A stretch of 64,000 nt of DNA from NCBI RefSeq assembly GCF_021869535.1, contig NW_026262679.1, positions 84,565,143-84,629,142 on the forward strand, written 5' to 3'. Both the position numbers and the translations under genes were made by a program. The stretch comes from Mytilus californianus (Eukaryota > Mollusca > Bivalvia > Mytilida > Mytilidae). Shown piece by piece: positions 13,501-25,500 of the stretch; the first letter of the stretch is position 1; each line of letters starts with the position of its first letter. The notes under the pieces were generated by a model. It was not told where the DNA came from, did no database searches, and saw only the letters and a list, made by a program, of their open reading frames with translations.

Positions 13501-16500
13501 CCGATTTTTCAGAATAATGAATATCAGATTGTAATAAGTAAAAATGTGTCTTATGAAATCAGTATTTAAGCACTTAGAATTCTTCAGAAAAGGTTAGTCG
13601 GCATTCGCTTCTGGTCTTTTTATAACGTAACTGCATTATGAAAGAACTTCTTTCAATAAACCCTGTGTCCGATAGAACATCGGAATTATTAAGGGTAATA
13701 GGATCTATTAGTAACATTAATCTTCCATCATTACTATTTAAGTCAGAAGAATTCTAATACAAAATAAAATTAATGTCAGTTCCTGATATTTATATAGCTT
13801 AATTACGAAATGTTGTAGTTTATTGGTTGTTTAAGATCTATGTCTGACAGATGTATTAATTTTTTATCTGTATGAGAATGTTTAATTGACAAAAATAATA
13901 TTAATTATAACTAATTATATATGGGCGATAATAAAAAATAAGCTATTATCCCCATAAAAAAAAATACAAGAGGCTACAATTAGTATTCAAAGTTTAACAA
14001 GGAAACATGTTTAAAAGAGGGAACAAAATCATATGTATCTTAATTCTGAAATATGACAGAGATTATATTTAAAGGCAGTGATATTCATCATTTCACACAA
14101 ATTACTTCTTAACATGATTTTTCAGATTTCTTTATGGGTCATGTTTCCTGCTTTAAGTAGCGGTGGCGACAATGTTTATTGATTGTTGGTTGCTTAAACG
14201 TCCAGTGGCAAATATGTCATGCATGTTCAGGACGATCGCGACAATGTTTAAAATTATACTAGTTATCTACCAAAGTTCTTTAAAAATGGACCATAAAAGT
14301 TTTATCCCAGCAGAGATGAGTAGCAATAGGTCCCTAGCATGATGTTTAAGTTTGTTTTTTTTCTATTTCTTATTTTTTGGGAGAAAATTTTCATGTGGCA
14401 ACTATGTTTGGAGACGACTTTGGTTATGAACAAAAATTCCTTAAAGAATTATAAATGTAGTATTTAACAAACGTTTGGTTGTCACCATTCCTTCACATTA
14501 TTTCTTTGATCAACGTGTTGTCACATCTTCTATCATTCTTAGTTATATTGACGGACAGGTTTAAACGGCTTTTCATAGAATTCAAAATAGATAGACTCAA
14601 AAGTCGTGTATTGTTTTATATAACTTTATAATTGAAGAAGATACGAGGCATACGCCATTGAGACAACAATTGAACGACACAAAAGACATCAGTCCCAAGT
14701 AAGAAACCTTTGATTGTTTGAAGATTTTAAGCTGACAGCTTGGTGTGATTTGGTGTGAGGGTCATTAGGTATCTACATTTTTTATGAATGATTGATTGAT
14801 TGGTGATTGCTTTACGCCGCAACAGCACAAAAAGGCTATATTACGGCGTGATTATTTATGAATATCCATGAAATCATTTTTGATTATATCTAACAGGTCT
14901 ACACACAAAATGAAATCATCAACAGTAGACAATTATCGAACGACACAAATGACATCTGTCCCAATGCAAGTAATGAACCTTAACTATTCGCCACCTGTCA
15001 TTATTTGAGGACTTTACGATGACCTCTAGATGTGATTGGGTTATTAGTGTCGCTGGGTGGCTGTATCATTTACGAATATCCCTGAAATAATTTTGATCAT
15101 ATCTAGAGGTCAACATACAGTTATCAACAATATATACAAGTGTCAATACAATATTGTACGCTCTATAAATCGGCCAGAATCTATAGAAAAATACTGAATA
15201 AAATTAAAAGACAGTCAAAGATCTGCCAAATTCTCTAAATGACAGAAAAAAGATTATATGAGTCTTCTGTAGACGAAAAGCGCGTCTGGCGGGCAAAGTG
15301 TATTGCCTGGACTGGACTGGACTGTGGACCGGACTAGAAAAGACTGGACTCTCACGTCGTTTTTTTAAATAACATGCACTTATTTTTATTTGTTTACATG
15401 TTATCTTCATGTTTATTACAACTGTACTTTATACTTTTTCATTAATAAAATCATTTTGATTTATAATCTTGTCTGTCAATAAAAGTTGTATTTATTAATG
15501 ACATTCGACCTTAGAACAGATGTTTTATATCTATTAAGTTACAGATTTGAATGTCTTATATCTATTTAGGTACAAATTGGAATGTCAGCATCAATTTTAT
15601 TTTATAAAGCAGATAGAAGGACATAAATTATCCTGTATTGTATTTATAGATATTACAGGAGATAACCACCGGCTACTTTCATCATTTTGCCCTGACAAAT
15701 GAAAGAAGTTTCTTTTAGAACTCAACACTCCTTTGTTTAATTTCGATTAATAGAACAACAAACTATACATACCAGGAAGTATACGACTAATACAAACTAG
15801 TCTAGAAAAGGTCATTAACCTGCCTACAAAGACCGATTCAGGAGAGAACACAAATATAAACACGTAAAAGCATAATAATTAAGGAGTTAACTTTAAAATA
15901 AAACACGTAAAAGCACAACAATTAAGAAGATAACATAAAAAAACGTAAAATCAGAACAATTATAAATATCACAACCTTCAATCTTGTTCGCAGTTACTGA
16001 CACAGGCTTACACAGTTCTTGATATGTTGAAATGAAACCATGCCAGCCTTAATTGTAATGTCGGCTGTTGAATATCGGTGTCAAATTTATTCAGTAATGA
16101 CTAAAAGAATAAGGGTACATAGTCCTGTACAACTCCCAGAGTAAATCAAGCAAAAACATGTCTTGTTTCAAATTAAGATTTAAAAAATGTTGTTATTAAA
16201 AAAAACTATAATTTCAAAAAGACACATTAATCACCATTTAATACTGGTAGACATTGACATGACATATTATCAGTAAACATTTCATCGTTTATAATAGATT
16301 TTGATTTTGGAATTCAAAGATTAAAAACACATTGCATTAACATACTTTCTCCCTTATTTGTACGTTCTGTAATGTTCAATTTGTATGTTATTTCACTAAT
16401 TGAGATTACAATGAAACTAGAGACTTTAAAGAGCTTGTGTTGCTCACCTAGGTCTATGTGCATCTTCAACAATGGATACTCTCCATCTTTGTGGACTAGA

Positions 16501-19500
16501 ATAGGAGTCATGACAAAAATCTCGTCTTTGCTGATCTAGTCTTGCTGATCATTTTTGCTTATTTAAGATTCTAACTATCTAATGCAGTTTTTCATATAGT
16601 TGGCAACAACGCAAAAAAATGACAAAAATCCTTATTAAAGAAAACAACTCCAATAAGGGGTCATCAGACGATTTAAACCATGTTCACTCATTTGTAGAGC
16701 TTGTCTTGCTAATCATTTGGCTTATCTAAGTTTCTATCTATATATCACAGTTTTTCAGATATGAGGCAAAAACGGAAACAAATTGGTCAGAACCATCATT
16801 AATGGGCAATAACTCAAATAAGGGGTCATCAGACGATTTCAACTATTCAAATTGTTTGTAGATCTTGTCTTGTTGATCACTTTTGCCTATTCAAGTTTCT
16901 TTCTATCAATTATCCTTTATCAGATATAAGGCAAAAACGCAAAATAATAGTAAAAATCGTCATTAAAGGGCAATACCTCCAATAAGGCGTCATCTGACGA
17001 TTTCAATCATGCTGACTTATTTGCAGAACTTATCTTACTGATCATTTTAGCTATACAAAGTTTGTCTCTATCTATTATAATTTTCAAGATAATAGGCAAT
17101 AATGTTAAAAGTTGGGAAAATTTGTCATTTAAGGGCGATAACTCCTATAAAAAGTCGTATAACAGTTTAGCAGTAAATGGACACTAGATAGATTTCAACA
17201 TTCAAAACATTTCTGCCCTTGTCAAATTTTCTCTATTTATATCATTATTTTAAAGTAATAGGCAAAACTTTCATTTTACCCCTATGTTCTATTTTTAGCC
17301 ATGTCGGCTATCTTGGTTGGCAAGCGGGGTCATCGGACAAATTTTTTAAACTAGATAACCAAATGATGATTGTGGCCAAATCTAGTCGAATCTGGCCCAG
17401 ACGACGACTGACGCAAAGTGATGAGAAAAGCTTACTTAGTCTTTCGGCCAGGTGAGCTAAAAAGGCGTATGATAGATGTAATATATATAGAGGCAATAGT
17501 AGTTTATTGATGTTCAAATCTCATAAATGCATTAAGATACAAATCAAGGTTAAAAACAAAACAAAATGATGGAATCGTTTGAACTCCATGTAGCACCCGC
17601 CATGCGTATAGTTTAACAATTCATAAATATATTTATTCGCCTGACACACTCCAGAGCCACTTCGGTTGTTATCTTTTGGTATATTTTCTCTATGTTTGTA
17701 ACTTAGATCTTTGGTGACCGTGGTGGTTTTAGATCTTAGATAGTCTCTTTTAAAATTTATTCACAATTTTTAGAATAAGGGAGATTTGCAGCATTACATA
17801 TTGTATTAACACGTATCTATTGTCGAACCGTATGAGAACATCTACAGGTCTATTTTGTGTCGTTTGGTTGCTTTCTTACAGCCCTAAAATACTTTTAAAC
17901 ATCTCATTTCATTCAAATAGATTTTATGTGTCTGAAGCACTTTTCTGGATTAATCTACATTATTACCTTAGAGAGAATATATCATTGCATAAATTATATC
18001 ATTTTTATTTAGCAAAAAAAAATCAATGGCTTTAATCTTTTTCCTTTTATGTCCAGACCAATTATTGTATTTGCGTTTTAGTACTGAAAAGGGGAGTTAT
18101 ATTACGTTTTAACTATAAAACTAAGAAGCTACATTAAGAGGATAAGTATAAATCTATAACAAAGATGACAGATGACCTAAAAGCTATTTTGAAGATTGTA
18201 CTTTAAGAACTTGTCTTTTTAGGCTTCGAGGCTTTCGATATGTTAGGTTTTTTCGGGCACTATGCACAGTTTAACGATACAAATTTCACCTTTTTTTTTC
18301 ATTTTGCTGGACTACAGAATTAAATATCATGAATGTACGTTCGTAGAATGCTGTGTATTACAAAGCTAAAATTAACATCTGTGACTTTTTTGTTAACATC
18401 TAGCATATAATTCCACTAAAACTGGTGCATGTGGTCGTCCTAATCTTGCAGTGATATGTGAACGTTTGGTCCATGTTAAAGCTCTTATTGCGAGTTTAGA
18501 GGGTTGTTATTTTTTTTTTTGGCTTGGTTATTTGTGGCGTAAATTATTATTCCGTATTCATTCTTTTCAATAAGCATCATCATGTGATACTTTTATAATG
18601 CACGAACAGTAATAAGAGCGGTAAGACGCGTATGAGATATATGCCTTGTTTTCAAGTACAGTACATAATTACAAATTGTACTAACCTGCGTATTGATCAC
18701 TTTTTGTTGAACTTTCAGCAGCATAAACACCTGGTCCAAACATAGCGTTTTCAGTCAATCTATTGTCAAAACCCTGAGCCGCTATAACGTCTATCCGTCC
18801 CACGGTTGTGCCATGGAATAAATAATGTTCATTTACCATTTGGCACATTTCACGTGTTAAGGTTTTCCCTGCTTTTTTCGTGGTCAAAATACCTCCATTT
18901 TTTGCATACGGTATGTCTTTAAGTCTTGTAAAAGTTCTTTCTAACTGTCCGACCTTATGAAACATTGTTGCTCTGCATTGGAAATACCTTTCTGCTAATA
19001 ATGGGTTTTCTATTCTTTCTACGTCAAGAATTTGTATGTTAGCGTAATTTAATGCATTAAGTCCCCGTGAATCGCGACCATGTCCAACAAACTGCTTCAT
19101 CCATGTATCCATAACAAGTTTTTCAATTGCAGAACGTTCTTCTGGGCTTACTTGCACCTGTTCCCAACACTTAGCAGATATCTGGTGACAATTCCATTCT
19201 CTAAGAGTCTTTGTTTGGTCGTACTTCGTCCAGTACGAAGGAGTTTTGAGATCGCCTTTATACATATCCATATGCAGCTGCACTAAATTAATTATAGAAA
19301 GATAGAAATGTTTTTTACACCTGCTAAGGATTTAAACTTTTTATAAGCAGTATTTATGGTTCTTGATATACTTTTCTATATAGATTTACCTTCATCGGAC
19401 AAGCGCAAACCCAAAACTTTGAAAGGCAAATACAATGTATTTAAGAATAATACACGAGTAGCGATATGACTATAAAGGGACATTAAAATAATAGCCAAAT

Positions 19501-22500
19501 CCACCTAAGGTCAACTTTGCCTGAGCGAGATGGATCTCAAGTTTCCTAATGATTTCTGAATATTAACTAATATTATTTGCTTCATTACAATTTATTTGTT
19601 TTATAGGATAATTATGTTGTATTGTTTGCATAAAATAGTTAATACAACTGTAAAATGTATATGTACAATTACATTTAATTGACTGTAAAAATTTGTTATG
19701 ATAAATTGTCATAGACTGTATATGCTTTGCATGACATTTCTAAGAATGTACAATTTAGCGAATATTGTCTGCTTTATACATGCACCAAAAGTCATAATGT
19801 TCATCCAAAATATCTTCTTGGTGTGACAATAAAGATAATTGCTAAGAATCTTTGCATTTATCACGAAGAAGAAAATAAGTTAATTTTGCCGACAACAGTT
19901 AACCGATATTCAAATATCGTTTATCAATTCCCCCATTTCCACTTCATAGTAATCACATTCTTAGAAGATTGTTTTATCTAAAAAGCGAAATCAAATCGTA
20001 ATTATTAATAATTTTTACTTGATCGCTAATGTCTAGTCGCCATGGGTTTCAACCGCCCTGAACTGAGTATTTCCGTAATTGTTCTATTATATTTGGGTCA
20101 AATTGAAGCTAACATTCATTGTATTTCTCTCCAATATGCAGAATTATATTATGAATCTATGAACACAAAAACAAACAATATGCTTTTTAGTTTAAAAATT
20201 GGCTCTGACACGCAATAAAGACATGAATAGAAAGAAATTCAGTTAAAAGGAATAATTTACCAAACAATCGACTGAGACGATTTAACTTACAGATGCTAAT
20301 TAAGAAATTATTAATAGCACAACCATATCGTCAATGCACAGAGATATTCAGCAGAAAGTGTTTTGTCGTGTAAGTACCGATCAAAATCTTTAAATCATCC
20401 GAAATCAAAGATCACATTCTGATACAGACTTTCCTCTTCCATTATAGGTCTGTGTTTATAATTATCAGTTATCATGGTTATAATAATGATTATTCCTAAG
20501 AGACTGTTCAGACTGTTGACTACAAAGACATCAAATGATAACTTGGTAGGAATTAGCATTTTGGAAGATATATGCAGGAGATGCTTACCCTTTCCCTGAA
20601 CCATGTCTCGATTCATTTGAAGGTTTTTCGGTTCCGTTTGTTTTCTCTAGGCTTGATATATTCCAAAATTATTTACGTGTTTTGAACATCGACGAATTAC
20701 TGCTGCCTGTTATTTATTCTTGATCGTGTTTTCTTCCTTAGTTTCAAATTTGTATTTCTAATTTTATCTTAAATTCCACACTTATGCCATTTTACATAAT
20801 TTAAGAGTGAAAGCTACCCATCCCAGACAATAAAGAATGAATATATTCTGTTATACCTGTTAATCTTTTAACCTCTGTCTTTAGTGCCTGAAATAAACAG
20901 ATGATTACATACATAATACATTGAGTTAACAGTTTTCTATAAAGTTGTTCTCGAAGGTTTGGAATTTTGAAGCAAAGTGTCACAGTACTTAAATTATTTA
21001 TACACGTGCTCTATGTTTTAGTTACCAAATGTCAAACGTTTGGTTATGTGTAGATACACGATAGGAGGGACTAAATTGCACGAGAAAGCTCTGCTTTCGA
21101 GTGCAATTTAGACCCTCCTATCGTGTATCACACATAACCAATCGTGTGCCATTTGGTAAATCACATGTGCCAAACGTTCATTCGACGTCATCGAGCTAGC
21201 TCAACGGTTGTTTTCCCGCGGTAGAATTTCAGTTTGCGGTTTGATGTGTATGGAGCAAAATGGATAATGCCAAAGTGAATTTACTAGAAATGGATTTTTT
21301 ATATGCCCACTGGGATCAAAGTGTTGACGACATTACTTTATCCCAAATATGTACTGATATGGAAAATGAACACACTGTTTTTTGAAAAAATGGACGATTT
21401 AACCCTTTCACAGGCGTTAGATAAGTACGAAGTTGACATGGATGTGAACCACGAGGTAGACATTTCTCAATTAGATTTTCAGTTAACACAGGTTCCAATA
21501 ACAGCCGACAATGTAATTGAACAGTTGGAGAAAATCATCATGCCGGAAACTAATGTCGCGGTAAAAGCAGAGGGTCATGTTAATAATGGACGGTATGGTA
21601 ACTTCGTTAACGATATGGACATTGACGTTTTAGTTAAATCTACCGAGAGTAAAAACACCAGAAAGAATACAAATTGGAGTATATCTACGTTCAATGATTG
21701 GAGAAGTGCGCGCATAGCAAGCATGAGTTGTGCCATTCCGGAGCTCACAAGATTTACAGTTGGTGACATTAATCAATGGATGAGCCGTTTTGTGATTGAA
21801 ACGAGGCGGCAAGACGGAAAACCGTACCCACCGAAAACATTGTACATGTTGTGTGTAGGAATATTGCGGCACCTACATGAAAATGAAATTCATATCAATT
21901 TCTTGGACGAAAAGTAGTCGCAATTTTATGAGTTTAGGCGTTCGCTTAGTGCTAGAATGACACAGCTAACGGCAGATGGAATAGGGACAACTCCAAAACA
22001 AGCAGAACCTATTAACTAAGAGAGTGAAGATATTCTTTGGGAGAACTGTTTGGTTTAAGGGGTGTAGACGAACACAGGAACTTGTCAACAGATCAGTTTA
22101 AAATTGGAAAAGATCAAAATGGACATTACATTGCCTTTTCTGGAAGAGCTAGCAAAGCCTACAAAGGTATGTATTATTAAAAATTAAAAGTTAACAATTA
22201 GGTTGTACTGTAATAAGAAGGTCAAGGTGGAATCGTTAATTTTCGGAAAATCAAAGTGTCTTCTTCGAGGTCCGCGTTGATATTGTCATTCAATGTTTAA
22301 TCTTTATGTTTATCTAATGACGTAAATGTATACATTGTCAAAATTCAAATATTCGGCTTTCACTCTTGAGCATTCCTAAAAAAGGAAAATCCAGAAAAGC
22401 GATTTGGACGCATGAAATTTATAAAGTGTTTCATTTTTTGGTACCAATCATGAATGCTTTGGGATTCGAAACCTATAAAATATCTTATCGTATTATCTAT

Positions 22501-25500
22501 CTTATTATAAGTCATGGCATGCATGAGGGTGTTGAAGGGAGTTTGCAGAAAAGAGAATATAAACGGGCAAAACGTACAAAGACTAGAGAATAATGAGGTG
22601 CTAAAATATAAAAAAAAATAGAGAAAAAAATGGCATGAAAATTGAAGAATACTGAAATGAAGGACCCCATCAAGATACTTATGCAAGTTTTCCCGAATGA
22701 TTATGTATACAAACTTCACTTATAATTTTGATATCATGATTAAAATATTTATAAACTTTTTTTAAGAAGTCAAGACACATGAACTAGAATACACACATAA
22801 ACATTTAATTCCGTTTCTAGTAATTTTGTATTAAATATCTTTTATCCTCGGTGTTTCAGGAGGACTTCATCAGAGACACCTGACTGCAAAAAAACATAAA
22901 GCACCATTTCCAAAATCTTAATTTATTTAAGATTTATGAAGATTACCTAAGTATTATTTCTGAAATGAACGGGAACTCGTTTTACAGACGACCTTTAGAG
23001 AAAGGTTGTGAAATCAAATTCAGTTCACAGCCATTAGGTGTAAATAAATTGTCATCAATATTTAATGAAAAGCATGTGTTTTGAGGCAGGAATCGAAGGT
23101 TAATTCACAAACCATTCCGGAAAAAGGACGTGTGCAACATCTCTCTATCAAGCTGGCGTTCCGGAGCAAGAGATAATGAATAGAACCGGACACAGATCTG
23201 TTGAAAGCGTTCGAAAATATAAACGAGCTTCAACGGAAATGCAAATGGATATTTCAAACATTCTTGAGCCAGGAGGCCCGCCAAAGAAATGTAAATTGGA
23301 ATCACAAGACAAAAAAGAAAGCATGGAAATGTACAAATCTGCTCTAGATAGTATTAATTCCGGTAATGCTGATGGCAAATGTGTGTTTTCGCAGTACGTG
23401 TTAAATTTTACGGCCTCGATGAAATTAGATGTTTTCACAAAATCATATTCTACGTTTACTCAAGTGATATATATTCATTACGGAGTTAATGTGATATATT
23501 TGATTTCCTTAGTTCTGATTGATGTAGACACGAGTTACAATGAAGTGTTTTGGGAAATACTACACTGTTAATACTAATATACCGTTGTACAGTTGTATAT
23601 TGAAAGTTGATATGTGGGAATATAAATTTTGAGTTATTAAAAGTTATTAATTAAAATAAAATTTTATGTTTTACTGATGCAGTATGGCTTGAAATCAAAT
23701 ATGTATAAATATAAGATGATGTGGTATAAATGCCAATGAGACAACTATCTGCCCGAGACTAACTAAGTTGATGTAATTGTCGAAACTTTCGTCCTCATTT
23801 TTGATTGATTAGCCAATCAGTAGCAACATCAAAAACTGTGATGGTTATCTGTTGTGTGGTTGGCTTACCAGACAAAAGTCCTTTAATACGCCCATAGTGT
23901 ATGTGTAGATACCTCACACTTTTTACAACAGAAAGTCGAATGAACTATGGTACATTTTGCATTTGATACATATTTTTTAGATACACATAAAAACGTATAT
24001 CCAATAAACAATAAAATCTTCGGAGCATACAAACCACGCATGCGTTTACTAATTTTTATACATCCTGCTTAGAAGGAAAATGATAGAAAATGCGTTAAGC
24101 AAAAAACATTCATTCAAACAATCATTTAATGCAGATTTTACTAAAACATGTTAACTTTTCCTCTTTTTTGGCCAAAATTGTCTTTAACAGTAAAGTTAAG
24201 CATATAAGTAAACTTTGCGTAATGTTGCTGTGCTCACCTTGAATATTACATGTTGCCTTCTGTGACATACAATGGACACTGAAGCATGGTGTATCTGTGG
24301 ATTCTTCCCAAATTCTACAATTGTCGATATCATATTTCTTGCAATAACATCGTCTGGAAATCCCAAAAACCCATGCCCAAGTGGTGGTATTACCACACTT
24401 CTCAAAGCTACGTGAGATTGTCCCATTAGCACGAAACATTTTTTCAAGATTGCTTGTATTTCCTGATAATAAAATAATTATTAACTCATTAACAGATACC
24501 GTAGGAAATATAATTAGAATTGTGTCAAAGCAACTAATTCCTGAATATAATCCACAACATCAATCGTATCAAAATTTTGGACGATTTGACTTTGCTTTAA
24601 ATGTTTAAAAAAATGTTTTTAAGCACATCATACTTTACATTCGCCGTCACCAATATTGTCCGAGTGGTTTAATCCGCAAATAGGTAAGATTTTTTAAGTT
24701 GGTCACAAAAGTACCAGGCAGTTTGAGAAACTTGTCCAAAATCATTTCGGACACACTAACGTGATGTCTTTCAACCAAGACGTGGTTGTTACCGGTAGTA
24801 AATATCATAAACTTAAAACAGAATTTTTTGGTTTTTTTTTCTCGTTTTTCGTTTTGTTTTTGTTGTTGTATTTTTGTTGTTGCGTTTTGGAAAGAAAAAC
24901 AAGTATTTAGCCCACAAGTTTTCTTCCTGTAGCTGTGAGCACATATTGACCCTGCATTCAAAATTATGTCCTTGGTTGTTTAAAACATATTTGGTGATTG
25001 GATAAGCAAATGAATGGTCACTTGTGTGAACGTAAAACTGATTTGACCCTACCACATTTTGTGCATGTTACAAGTCAGACCATTTTGTCGGACGAGTCGA
25101 GTTTTTGTAGTTATAATAGTATTGTCTGCTTTATTGTCCAAAATTTTATAAATTCCTTTTATTTATTTTTTTAAGTATTTAATTTAGTATATGACAACTG
25201 TGTGCTCACAACCAATTCACAGAAACAAACCGACAGGGTCATAAAATATAATACAATCGATGATGTATACAGTATGCATCATAAACAGGTTATCTCGGGT
25301 ATTTTAATACTCGGAAACGATTATCTCACGATGTGTATCATGTATGCTTTCATGTTAATGGTTCAAAGTTTAAGATCAGGTTCAGCAATGTCCTTAAGGG
25401 TGAAATTAAGAAAATCTAGAATTTAGAATTGATACTATAAGTCAGAAAAGCATTTGTTAAGGAACAAAATAACATAAAAATATTGATAGGTTATGGAGCT

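Larger units (their letters stand above)
7558..18685 (-). other. macro-PARP intron 6 (11.1 kb), repeats only
   Basis: The longest intron of the gene separates Tyr484 from the exon with Glu557. No other coding exon is needed, because the flanking phases join cleanly. It holds a copy of repeat family A (7715-7900), poly-C (about 9282-9310) and two satellite-bearing inverted-end elements (9685-11105, 16430-17465). It also has an inserted dispersed repeat (10205-10620), a roughly 270-bp tandem duplication (14640-15125) and an 18-bp-scale tandem (15858-15960). I see nothing else in 11110-14600 or 17470-18680. Confidence 0.6.
20888..24237 (-). other. macro-PARP intron 4, carries a recombinase pseudogene
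   Basis: A 3.35-kb intron between the macro-domain exon and the micro-exon. It contains the palindrome at 21022-21159 and the broken Crypton-type recombinase (21260-23571, + strand). The last 650 bp hold only a fragment of the dispersed repeat with GCCAATGAGACAAC near 23735. Confidence 0.6.

Noticed and set aside
18686..24238. A WWE domain between macro and PARP domains
   Set aside because: The phases of exons 4, 5 and 6 join directly, and no WWE-like exon is seen in the intervening introns.
24122..24439. Second minus-strand frame over PARP exon 4 (MFRANGTISRSF)
   Set aside because: It is a shifted reading of the macro-domain exon, whose correct frame is fixed by both splice phases and the macro motifs.
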